A DNA stretch of 26,402 nt from AA29 sp041481445 (lineage in GTDB: Bacteria > Acidobacteriota > Vicinamibacteria > Fen-336). Below the pieces are notes generated by a model. The model was not told the origin of the DNA, searched no databases, and saw nothing but the letters and a program-made list of their open reading frames with translations. The translations under genes were made by a program, and so were the position numbers. The DNA is taken from the NCBI GenBank assembly GCA_041481445.1, contig JBGPBV010000095.1, positions 1 through 26,402 of the forward strand, read 5' to 3'. Shown here piece by piece: positions 1-7,189 of this stretch (within the stretch, counting starts at the first letter, position 1; each line of letters opens with the position of its first letter).

Positions 1-1679
1 CCGTCGTTCGCGCTGGCCGAGCTCGACCGCTTCCAGTCCAGCTCCACGACGTGCGGGCCGTCGCTGACGTCGAAGAAGCCGGTGTCGGCCTGGCTGTCGT
101 CGTCCAGCCGCGCGCGGCCCATCACCGAATACACGCTGCCGAGCCGCTTGAGCACGATCGCGGCCAGGCGCCGGGTGGGCGCCTCCTCGAACGCGATGAA
201 GATGCGCGTACGGTGGGCGCCTCCCGTCTCGCCGGGATCGAAGCCGTTCGTGTCCACGTAGAACCGCGCGCGATAGCGGTCTTCGTCCACCGGCGAGTCG
301 TCCTGCACGTACAGACTCGCCGTATCGTCCACGGCCCCCTGTAGCCCGATGCTCGTGAACTTCATGGCCGCGATGGCCGACGGCGCGAGGTCTCCGCCGT
401 CGGTGGCCGCGGAGGACCACGCGGAGAGAGTGCCCGACTCGAAGTCGTCGCGGAAGATCAGGTCGTCGGCGAAGCGCCGGCCGAACACGCCGCCACCGCT
501 GCCGTCCTGCCCGGTGCTCATCCAGGCCACCACGAAACGTCCATCGGGCTGGACCGTCACCGCGGAGTATTTCTGGTCGCCGGTGGTGAAGACGTTCACC
601 GGGAAGTCGCTCCCCTTCGGCGCTCCGGTGGCCGAGAAGGCGCGCGCGGAAATGCTGTAGCCGCCGCCGTCCACGTCGCCGGTCCAGGTCACCACGAAGT
701 CCCCATTCGACCCCATCGACACGCGGGGAGCGAACTGGTCGCCCGTCGTGTACTGGTTGACCCGGAATTCCGATCCCTGGGCCACCCCCGCCGCCGAATA
801 GCGCTGTCCGTACACGCCCAGCCCGCTGCCGTCCTCCTCATAGCTGGCCCAGACGACGAGGAAGGCGCCATCCGGGGCCATCGAGACCGAAGCCTGGAAC
901 TGTAGGCCCGTGACGTACGAGCCGACACGGAACTCGCCGCCCTGGGCCACACCGGCGGCGTTGTACCGTCGCGCGAAGATGCCGGACGTCCCGTCTCCGT
1001 CGCGGTAGCTTTGCCAGGCCACCACGAAATCGCCGGCGGCGTCCGCGGCTGCGGCCGGATAGATCTGGACGCCGGTGGTGTAGCTGTTCACGACGAACTC
1101 GCCGCCCTGCGCGACTCCGGAGGCATTGAACCTCCGGCCCAGGATCCCGGAAAGGCTCCCGTCCTCAAGATAGGAGGACCAGGCCACGACGAAATTGCCG
1201 GCGGCATCCGAGGCCACGGTCGATTGGAGCTGGCCACTGGTGGTGTAGGTGTTGACCTGGAGCTCGGACCCCGGCAACCCCGACGAGTCGTATCGCCGGG
1301 CGAAGATGCCAACTCCGTCGCCGTCCTGGCCGATGCTTTGCCACACGACAGCCATTCCCCCCGCGGCGTCGGAGGCCACGTACGGCGAGGTCTGGCTGCT
1401 CGTGGTGAAGGCGTTGACCCGGAATTCCGACGATCCCAGGGGGGCGCCCGAGGCCAGGTACTTCCGCGCATAGATCCCGGACTGGTCGCCGTCCTGGCCC
1501 AAGCTGTACCAGACCACCACGAAGTTGCCGGTGGAATCGGAGGCGATGGCCGGGAGATTCTGGGTGTTCGTCGTATACGAATTGACCTGGAATTCCGGTC
1601 CCAACGGCACCTGCGCCCAGCCGTTTCCGGCCAGGACGGTTCCGAGGCAACCCAAGGCCAAGAGCAGTCGTCTGCGCAA
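1..1679 (-). CDS. Secreted seven-repeat propeller/lectin-like protein, 3' end off window
   Basis: The frame is open from a TTG at 1679 to the left edge, about 559 codons, with no stop; the C-terminus is missing. It begins MRRRLLLALGCLG, a signal peptide ending near NGWAQ. Seven repeats of about 55 residues follow, each with a G-x-EF-x-VN-x-Y-TTG start, a NFVVVW-like strand and an IFARRY-like strand. Then come DLIFRDDFESG and a lectin-like domain also seen in the genes at 1692-3542 and 21430-23289. The TTG lies 12 nt after the stop of the upstream paralogue, in the same frame, behind a GGGGGCGGA stretch that could act as a weak ribosome site. No other start fits the signal peptide. It is probably translated from the same mRNA as the upstream copy. 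Function is unknown; an exported or surface binding role is inferred from architecture only. Confidence 0.85.
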   Translation of the reverse strand, partial: MRRRLLLALGCLGTVLAGNGWAQVPLGPEFQVNSYTTNTQNLPAIASDSTGNFVVVWYSLGQDGDQSGIYARKYLASGAPLGSSEFRVNAFTTSSQTSPYVASDAAGGMAVVWQSIGQDGDGVGIFARRYDSSGLPGSELQVNTYTTSGQLQSTVASDAAGNFVVAWSSYLEDGSLSGILGRRFNASGVAQGGEFVVNSYTTGVQIYPAAAADAAGDFVVAWQSYRDGDGTSGIFARRYNAAGVAQGGEFRVGSYVTGLQFQASVSMAPDGAFLVVWASYEEDGSGLGVYGQRYSAAGVAQGSEFRVNQYTTGDQFAPRVSMGSNGDFVVTWTGDVDGGGYSISARAFSATGAPKGSDFPVNVFTTGDQKYSAVTVQPDGRFVVAWMSTGQDGSGGGVFGRRFADDLIFRDDFESGTLSAWSSAATDGGDLAPSAIAAMKFTSIGLQGAVDDTASLYVQDDSPVDEDRYRARFYVDTNGFDPGETGGAHRTRIFIAFEEAPTRRLAAIVLKRLGSVYSVMGRARLDDDSQADTGFFDVSDGPHVVELDWKRSSSASAND

Positions 1680-1691
1680 ATCCGCCCCCGT

Positions 1692-3542
1692 TCAGTTCCC
1701 GATGTAGTTGAACCGCCGCGACTCGAATTCGTCCCAGTAGAGCGTGCCCGACGCGCCCGCCTTGACGCTCAGCGCGCCCATCCGGGCGAAGTCGACCGCG
1801 CTCTGGCTGTTGTCGAGATTCAGGAGGGTCGAGACGGAGACGCCGTCGATCCAGAGCTGGAAGGTCCCGTCGTTCGCCACGGGCCCGCTGGAGCGCTTCC
1901 ACTCCAGCTCCACGAAGTGGGCGCCGGGGCTGATGTCGAAGAACCCGGTGTCGGCCTGAGTGTTGTCGTCGAGCCGCGCGCGGCCCATCACGGAGTACGC
2001 GCCGGCCGAACGCTTGAGCACGATCGCGGCCAGGCGTCGGGTCGGCCCCTCCTCGAAAGCGATGAAGACGCGCGTGCGGTGGGCTCCACTCGACTCGCCG
2101 GGATCGAAGCCGTTCGTGTCGAAGTAGAACCGCGCCCGGTAGCGGTCCTCGTCGGTGGGCGTGTCGTCCTGCACGAAAAGGCTGGCCGTGTCGTCGACCA
2201 CGCCCTGCAGGCCGACGGTCGTGAACTTCAAGGCGGCCGCGCTCGAGAGGAGGAGGTCCCCGCCATCCGTGGCGGCGGACGACCAGTTCGACAGATCGCC
2301 GGACTCGAACCCGTCCCGGAAGATCAGGTCGGTGGCGAACCGCCGGCCGAAGACGCCGTTGAAGCTGCCGTCCTGCAGATTGCTCTCCCAGGCCGCGACG
2401 AAGCCGACCCCCGGCACGGGGGCCACCGCCGGATTGCCCTGGGTTCCGGTGGTGAACGCGTTCACCTGGAACTCGTTGCCTTCCGGCTGACCGGTGGAAT
2501 CGTAGGCGCGCGCGCGGGCGCCGCGGTCGTCGCCGTCCTGTCCGGACCAGGCCACGACGAAGCGCCCGTCCGGTTGCATGGCGATGCGCGGGCGCTCCTG
2601 GGGCCCCGTCGTGTACTGGTTGACCCGGAACTCGGCTCCTTGAGGCACGCCCGCCGCGTTGTACCGCTTGGCGAAGATGCCTTGGAAGCTGTCGCCGTCC
2701 TGTGCGGTGCTTTCCCAGGCGACGATGAAGTTGCCACCGGCGTCCATGCCCACGGCCGTCGTGGCCTGGCTGTTCGTGGTGAAGGAGTTGACGCGGAACT
2801 CGGGGCCCTGGGGCAGGCCGGCCGCGTCGTACCGCTGACCGAACACGCCGTAGCCGCTGCCGTCCTGTGGCGAATACCACACGACGACGAAGTTCCCGGC
2901 CGGGTCCATCTCCACCTTGGGCCCAATCTGGGTGCCGGTGGTATAGGAGTTGACGCGGAACTCGGCTCCCTGGGGCGTTCCCCCCGCGTCGAAGCGCTGG
3001 GCGCGAATGACGAAGTCGGGGTCGTCCTGGCCGTAGCCCGTCCAGACCGCGACGAACTGGCCGGACGCGTTCATGGCCACGGCCGGGGCGAACTGACTGA
3101 GGGAAGTGTACGTGTTGACCTGGAATTCGGGGCCGGGTGTCCCGGCGGCGTCGTAACGCCGGCCGTAGACGCCGGATTGACTGCCGTCCTGACCACCCGC
3201 GCTCGTCCACAGGACCACCAAGCGGCCGGTGGGGTCGGACGCGACCGCCGGGTCCTGCTGACTCGAGGTGGTATAGGAGTTGACGCGGAACTCCGAGGAG
3301 CCCACCGGCGTCCCCGAGGCCAGGTACCGTCGCGCGAAGATGCCACTGCCGGAGCCGTCCTGGCCCAGGCTCGCCCAGACCACCACGAAGTTGCCCGCAT
3401 GGTCCGTGGCGACGGCCGCGGGTGCCTGGGCGCCCGTCGTATAGGCGTTCACCCTGAACTCCGGCCCGATCGGGAGCTGGGCCCAGGCGTTCCCGGCCAG
3501 GAGGGTTCCGAGGCCGAGGGCCAGGATGAGACGCTTCGACAT
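1692..3542 (-). CDS. Secreted seven-repeat propeller/lectin-like protein (616 aa)
   Basis: Residues 1-22 form a signal peptide ending GNAWAQ. Seven repeats follow, their EF pairs at about residues 28, 84, 139, 194, 248, 304 and 357, giving a period of 53-56. Each has four short hydrophobic stretches (EFRVN, PAVA, NFVVVW, GIFARRY), which fits a four-stranded blade and a seven-bladed propeller. Residues 405-417 carry LIFRDGFESGDLS, the joint to a domain of about 200 residues that looks like a concanavalin-type beta sandwich (DEDRYRARFYFDTNGFDP, then WIDG and DEFESRR near the end). The ATG at 3542 has GGGAGG about six bases upstream. It is the middle member of a tandem array: a paralogue follows 12 nt downstream and the relic tail of another copy ends 14 nt upstream. 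I know no characterised member; export is well supported, ligand unknown. Confidence 0.9.
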   Translation of the reverse strand: MSKRLILALGLGTLLAGNAWAQLPIGPEFRVNAYTTGAQAPAAVATDHAGNFVVVWASLGQDGSGSGIFARRYLASGTPVGSSEFRVNSYTTSSQQDPAVASDPTGRLVVLWTSAGGQDGSQSGVYGRRYDAAGTPGPEFQVNTYTSLSQFAPAVAMNASGQFVAVWTGYGQDDPDFVIRAQRFDAGGTPQGAEFRVNSYTTGTQIGPKVEMDPAGNFVVVWYSPQDGSGYGVFGQRYDAAGLPQGPEFRVNSFTTNSQATTAVGMDAGGNFIVAWESTAQDGDSFQGIFAKRYNAAGVPQGAEFRVNQYTTGPQERPRIAMQPDGRFVVAWSGQDGDDRGARARAYDSTGQPEGNEFQVNAFTTGTQGNPAVAPVPGVGFVAAWESNLQDGSFNGVFGRRFATDLIFRDGFESGDLSNWSSAATDGGDLLLSSAAALKFTTVGLQGVVDDTASLFVQDDTPTDEDRYRARFYFDTNGFDPGESSGAHRTRVFIAFEEGPTRRLAAIVLKRSAGAYSVMGRARLDDNTQADTGFFDISPGAHFVELEWKRSSGPVANDGTFQLWIDGVSVSTLLNLDNSQSAVDFARMGALSVKAGASGTLYWDEFESRRFNYIGN

Positions 3543-3556
3543 GACGACCTCCCTGG

Positions 3557-3604
3557 TCAGTTCCCGATGGAGTCGAGGCGCCGCGACTCGATCTCGTCCC
3601 GGAG
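3557..3604 (-). pseudogene. Relic 3' end of a third tandem copy of the repeat-protein gene
   Basis: Read on the minus strand, this encodes DEIESRRLDSIGN and a stop, against DEFESRRFNYIGN and a stop at the end of the gene at 1692-3542. Comparing 3557-3598 with 1692-1733 by eye gives 36 identical bases of 42. Upstream of it the similarity stops, so the rest of that copy is gone. The relic lies at the same distance from the next start codon as the complete copies do from each other, which marks it as the remnant of a deleted array member and not chance similarity. Confidence 0.8.
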
Positions 3605-3698
3605 AGCGCAGTCTGCACCCCCGCGGCCCATTTCGCTTGTGTCAGAGGGAAGGCAGCGATTGTGGGGTCCCGCCATCTCGGAGTCAACCGCGCTAACA

Positions 3699-3732
3699 AC
3701 ACGTGTCACGACCAGACACGTGTCACGACCAG
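3699..3732. repeat. Perfect 17-bp tandem repeat containing ACACGTGT palindromes
   Basis: The unit ACACGTGTCACGACCAG occurs twice back to back (3699-3715 and 3716-3732). Each copy starts with the 8-bp palindrome ACACGTGT, so two palindromes sit 17 bp apart in the gap between the divergent repeat-protein gene and the cysteine-synthase-family gene. The site could be a double operator, but no binding protein can be named from sequence. Confidence 0.7.
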
Positions 3733-3789
3733 GCCGGCGGCGGCATCTCAAGCGGTGGGAGAGCCGTTCCCTCCTGAAGGGCGGGTTCC

Positions 3790-4719
3790 ATGAACGAGTT
3801 GAAGAACGACATCCTGCGGTGCATCGGCAACACCTCCCTGTTGCCCTTGCGCAAGGTCGCGCCCGCGAGCGGCGCCCGCATCCTGCTGAAGGTGGAAAGC
3901 GAGAATCCCACCGGCAGCATGAAGGACCGGATGGCCCTGGCCATGATCGAAGCGGCCGAGGCGGACGGACGTCTCAAGCCGGGCGGCTCGGTCGTCGAAT
4001 ACACCGGCGGCAGCACCGGCGTGTCCCTGTCCCTGGTCTGCGCCGTCAAGGGGTATCCCCTGCACATCGTGACCTCGGATGCCTTCGCGCGGGAGAAGCT
4101 CGATCACATGAGGGTCCTGGGAGCCCGGCTCGAGATCGTGCCGAGCGGGGGCGGCGGCATGACGGAGAAGCTCACCCGGGACATGGTCGAAGCCGCCCGC
4201 GTCATCGCCGAGGACACGGGAAGCTTCTGGACCGACCAGTTGAAGAACGAAGACCAGCTGGCCGCCTATCACGAGATGGCGGAGGAGATCTGGGCTCAGG
4301 CCGGCGGACGGATCGATGGCTTCGTCCAGAGCGTGGGAACCGCGGCGTCCCTCCGCGGCATCGGGGAAGGCCTACGCCGCCACGATGAACGGATCCGAAT
4401 CGTCGCCGTGGAGCCCTCCGAGTCTCCGGTCCTGTCGGGCGGCCCGGCCGGTGCCCACAAGATCGATGGGGTCGGAGCCGGCTTCGTCGTGCCGCTCTGG
4501 CGAAAGGACGTCGCCGATCAGATCGAGCAGGTCTCCACGGAGGAGGCCGTCGCCATGGCCGGCCGGCTGGCCCGCGAGGAAGGACTCTTCGCGGGGACGT
4601 CCACCGGAGGCAACGTCATCGCCGCGTTGCGACTGGCCAAGCAGCTGGGACCTGGCGCGACCGTCGTCACCGTCATGTGCGATACGGGGATGAAGTACCT
4701 GAGCAAGCTGGCGCACTGA
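3790..4719 (+). CDS. Cysteine synthase family PLP-dependent enzyme (309 aa)
   Basis: A fold-type II PLP enzyme of the O-acetylserine sulfhydrylase (CysK/CysM) group, which replaces the acetyl group of O-acetylserine with sulfide. Length is normal for the family. IGNTSLLPL at residues 12-20 matches the family's IGNTPLV opening. NPTGSMKDR holds the PLP lysine at residue 45. EYTGGSTG stands where CysK has EPTSGNTG, and GTSTGG near residue 275 matches the phosphate-binding or active-site loop GISSGA. The departures from CysK (PTGSMKDR, TGGSTG, VGTAASLRG) suggest a paralogue whose substrate may differ. No cysE or sulfate-assimilation gene is nearby. Start ATG 3790 follows a GAAGGGCGGG stretch. It is convergent with the tRNA gene, only 12 bases away. 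The family is sure; the substrate is not. Confidence 0.9.
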   Translation: MNELKNDILRCIGNTSLLPLRKVAPASGARILLKVESENPTGSMKDRMALAMIEAAEADGRLKPGGSVVEYTGGSTGVSLSLVCAVKGYPLHIVTSDAFAREKLDHMRVLGARLEIVPSGGGGMTEKLTRDMVEAARVIAEDTGSFWTDQLKNEDQLAAYHEMAEEIWAQAGGRIDGFVQSVGTAASLRGIGEGLRRHDERIRIVAVEPSESPVLSGGPAGAHKIDGVGAGFVVPLWRKDVADQIEQVSTEEAVAMAGRLAREEGLFAGTSTGGNVIAALRLAKQLGPGATVVTVMCDTGMKYLSKLAH

Positions 4720-4731
4720 CGGCGTCGGGAG

Positions 4732-4821
4732 TGGCGGAGAGGGTGGGATTCGAACCCACGATACCGTTGCCGGTATAACGGTTTTCGAGACCGTCCGCTT
4801 CAACCACTTGCGTACCTCTCC
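4732..4821 (-). tRNA. tRNA-Ser (anticodon CGA)
   Basis: The minus strand folds as a class II tRNA of 90 nt including an encoded CCA. The acceptor stem is GGAGAGG/CCTCTCC, the D arm CGC/GCG, the anticodon arm ACGGT-CTCGAAA-ACCGT giving anticodon CGA (codon UCG), the long variable arm ATACCG/CGGTAT, and the T arm GTGGG-TTCGAAT-CCCAC. The discriminator base is G, as expected for serine. It starts 26 nt after the tadA stop on the same strand, so it may share that transcript. Confidence 0.97.
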
Positions 4822-4847
4822 AGCGGACGCGGAATGGCCATTCTAGC

Positions 4848-5306
4848 TCAGACCTGCTCGCGCCGCGCGCGGAAGAAGTCGACGAGCAGCGTGCGCGCGT
4901 CCTCGGCCAGGACTCCCGGCACCACCTCGAAGCGATGGTTGAGGCGCAAGTCGGCGACGCGGAGGACGGACACGATCGCGCCCCCCTTGGGATCCTCCGC
5001 GCCGTACACGACGGTGCTCACCCGCGCGTGGACGATGGCCCCTACGCACATCAGGCAGGGCTCGACGGTGACGTAGAGGGTGGCGCCGGTCAGGCGATAG
5101 TTGGCGACGACGGCGGCGGCGCGGCGCAGGGCCACGACCTCGGCGTGGGCGGTGGGATCGACGGCGGAGATCGGCTGGTTGAACCCCGTCGCGATCACGA
5201 GGCCGTCGTGGACGACCACGGCGCCGATCGGGACCTCGCCCGCGGCCGCGGCCGCCTTCGCCTGGTCGAGCGCGGCCCTCATGAAGCGCTCGTGCGTGTC
5301 CGTCAC
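4848..5306 (-). CDS. tadA: tRNA-specific adenosine deaminase TadA (152 aa)
   Basis: Zinc deaminase that converts A34 to inosine in tRNA-Arg(ACG), letting one tRNA read CGU, CGC and CGA. HAE at residues 54-56 gives the zinc histidine and catalytic glutamate, and PCLMC at 83-87 gives the two zinc cysteines. Length is typical. The start is GTG 5306, which overlaps the LysR stop as GTGA and has GGAGG five bases upstream. A longer in-frame reading begins inside the LysR gene and adds only out-of-family sequence, so it is rejected. The overlap implies translational coupling to the LysR gene; tRNA-Ser lies immediately downstream. Confidence 0.95.
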   Translation of the reverse strand: MTDTHERFMRAALDQAKAAAAAGEVPIGAVVVHDGLVIATGFNQPISAVDPTAHAEVVALRRAAAVVANYRLTGATLYVTVEPCLMCVGAIVHARVSTVVYGAEDPKGGAIVSVLRVADLRLNHRFEVVPGVLAEDARTLLVDFFRARREQV

Positions 5307-6229
5307 CTGCGCCTCCGCAGCGGTCGCCCGGCCGGCGGCGCGGTCTGGGCCAGGTAGCCCGCGAGCGCCTCCAGGGCCATCCTCACCTTGGCCGGCTGGC
5401 GTGTCCGCGCCGGCATCAAGGCGTCCACGCTCAAGCTCGGCGCCGACCACTCGGAGAGGACCGGCACCAGGCGGCCGGCGGCCAGCTCGTCCGCGATCTC
5501 CGGCTCGGCCTGGAACGAGAGGCCGAGCCCGAGGAGCGTGAGCCGGCGGATGGCGAGCTGGTTGTTGCTCGTGACCCGCGGTTTCACCGTGACGCGGTGG
5601 CGCTCGCCGCCGGGGCCGGTCAAGACCTCCGCCGGATGGTGCCACGGCGGCAGGGCGAGGAGGTCGTGGCCGGGCAGGTCCTCGGGCGTGCGCGGCGTGC
5701 CGCGCCGCGCGAGGTAGGCCGGCGAGGCCACGAGCACGAGCCGCCAGTCGGCCAGATGGCGGCGCACGAGGCTGGAGCTCGGCAGGGGCCCCGAGATCGT
5801 CACGGCCAGATCGACGCGCTCCCGGACGAGGTCGATCGGCTCGTCCGTGACGAGCAGGCGCAGGGAGAGTGCGGGATGGGACTCGAGGAACGGGGCCAGG
5901 GCCTTCACGAGGTGTATGGCCGCGAATCCCACCGGCGCGCTGACGCGCAGCTCGCCCACCGGAGCCTCCTGGAGAGAGGCGAGGCGCTCGTGCGCGGAGC
6001 GGGCGGCCGCGACCATGGCCAGGCAGCCCTCGTAGAAGGCCTCTCCCGCCTCGGTCAGGGAGAGGCGGCGAGTCGTCCGGCGCAGGAGGGTCACCCCCGT
6101 CTGCTGCTCGAGGCGCCGGATCTGCTGGCTCACCGCGGAGGGAGTCAGGTCCAGCTCGCGGGAGGCGCGGCGGATGGAGCCGCTCTGCACCACCGCGACA
6201 AGGATCGCCATGCGCCGGTAGCGGTCCAT
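5303..6229 (-). CDS. LysR-family transcriptional regulator (308 aa)
   Basis: Residues 1-60 form the winged helix-turn-helix of the LysR family (SGSIRRASRELDLTPSAVSQQIRRLE, shown here as SIRRASREL and SAVSQQIRRLE in turn), followed by the linker helix and LLRRTTRRLSLTEAG. Residues ~90-300 are the periplasmic-binding-like effector domain (VGELRVSAP, then the VDLAVTISG segment). The style resembles the DsdC/YafC-like group that regulates redox or catabolic genes. It is divergent from the dioxygenase lipoprotein at 6345, with a 115-bp gap, the classic arrangement in which a LysR protein controls the neighbouring gene and itself. Its stop overlaps the tadA start. The effector is unknown and I could not pick a convincing T-N11-A box by eye. 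Confidence 0.93.
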   Translation of the reverse strand: MDRYRRMAILVAVVQSGSIRRASRELDLTPSAVSQQIRRLEQQTGVTLLRRTTRRLSLTEAGEAFYEGCLAMVAAARSAHERLASLQEAPVGELRVSAPVGFAAIHLVKALAPFLESHPALSLRLLVTDEPIDLVRERVDLAVTISGPLPSSSLVRRHLADWRLVLVASPAYLARRGTPRTPEDLPGHDLLALPPWHHPAEVLTGPGGERHRVTVKPRVTSNNQLAIRRLTLLGLGLSFQAEPEIADELAAGRLVPVLSEWSAPSLSVDALMPARTRQPAKVRMALEALAGYLAQTAPPAGRPLRRRR

Positions 6230-6344
6230 TGTGAAGCCGACCTTAACACTGAACGTGCACGGACGCGGCTACCGCTCGGCGCGGCTCGCGCGTACTGTTG
6301 GGGGATTGATTCGGCGGCCACGGCCGCCCCTATCGGAGGCACTC

Positions 6345-7067
6345 ATGCATACCAGGAGACTCAGCCGGCGGGAAGCGCTCGGCATGCTCGGGATCGCGGG
6401 CGCGGCCGCCTCCATCGGCTGCAGCGGCGACGGCACCACCAGCCCGACCTCGTCCTCGACCACCATCGGTGCGACCAACACCACGACCGGCGGCAGCGCG
6501 GCCTGCGCGACCACTCCCACGGAGACGATCGGACCCTACCCGTCCCTGACCAACTTCATCCGCAGCGACATCCGGGAGGGCAGGAGCGGCCTGCCGGTGA
6601 CGCTCACGATCACCGTGGTCAACACGAGCAGCGCCTGCGGGCCGGTGGCGGGGGCGGCGGTGGACATCTGGCAGTGCGACGCCGAAGGACACTACTCCGA
6701 GTACGCGCAGGGCGGCTATGACGGGACGGGCCAGACCTTCCTGCGCGGCATCCAGATGACGGACGCGAGCGGGCGCGCCACCTTCACCACCATCTTCCCC
6801 GGCTGGTACCAGGGCCGGGCCACGCACATCCACGTCGAGGTCAAGGTCAACAACGTCGCGGTCAAGGTCACCCAGATCGCGTTCGCGGCGGACGTGACCT
6901 CGGCCGTGTACGCCCGGGGGGTGTACGCGGCGCGGGGACAGAACCCCACCTCCAACGGGAGCGACATGGTCTTCAGCGACGGCGTCTCCTCCGAGCTGGC
7001 CACCATCACCGGTGGAGACGCCACCAGCGGCTACAGCGCCGCCTTCACCGTCGCCGTCGCGCTCTAG
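6345..7067 (+). CDS. Tat-exported intradiol dioxygenase-like lipoprotein (240 aa)
   Basis: Intradiol ring-cleavage dioxygenase fold, related to protocatechuate 3,4-dioxygenase, which opens catechol rings with non-haem Fe(III). Expected iron ligands are present: Tyr117 (GHYSEY), Tyr155 (PGWYQGR), His161 and His163 (THIHVEV). The N-terminus has SRREALGMLG, a twin-arginine signal, then SIGCS with a lipobox-like cysteine at residue 26 and a Ser/Thr/Gly-rich linker, so the enzyme probably folds in the cytoplasm with iron and is anchored outside the inner membrane. ATG 6345 is preceded by GGAGG; an in-frame extension upstream lacks the signal and is rejected. Exported members of this family are usually uncharacterised, so the aromatic substrate is unknown. 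The divergent LysR gene is the likely regulator. Confidence 0.9.
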   Translation: MHTRRLSRREALGMLGIAGAAASIGCSGDGTTSPTSSSTTIGATNTTTGGSAACATTPTETIGPYPSLTNFIRSDIREGRSGLPVTLTITVVNTSSACGPVAGAAVDIWQCDAEGHYSEYAQGGYDGTGQTFLRGIQMTDASGRATFTTIFPGWYQGRATHIHVEVKVNNVAVKVTQIAFAADVTSAVYARGVYAARGQNPTSNGSDMVFSDGVSSELATITGGDATSGYSAAFTVAVAL

Positions 7068-7084
7068 GACCCGTCCCCCACGCC

Positions 7085-7124
7085 GGGCGGAGGCGCCCGC
7101 GCACATCCGCACGCGCCTCCGCCC
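7085..7124 (+). terminator. Strong hairpin after the dioxygenase gene
   Basis: A perfect 12-bp stem (GGGCGGAGGCGC with GCGCCTCCGCCC) closes a 16-nt loop, 17 bases after the dioxygenase stop. There is no T-run, which is common for hairpin terminators in very GC-rich genomes. It separates the dioxygenase from the kinase gene starting at 7190. Confidence 0.55.
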
Positions 7125-7189
7125 CAAGCGGATTCCGCCGGGTATCATGGAAACAAGAAGGGCACACGAGCAGCGCCCCTGGAGGACCG

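Noticed and set aside
1680..1694. Recoded TGA giving one fused double protein
   Set aside because: The second unit has its own signal peptide directly after the TGA, which would make no sense inside a fused secreted chain.
1011..4388. Very long open frame on the plus strand (over 1,100 codons) opposite the repeat-protein genes
   Set aside because: It runs antisense to two genes with signal peptides and clear repeats, then overlaps the cysteine-synthase gene in another frame. Its product has no family features; it is a GC-rich shadow.
4848..5645. TadA with a 113-residue N-terminal extension
   Set aside because: The extension lies inside the LysR gene and matches nothing; GTG 5306 has a good ribosome site and gives normal TadA length.
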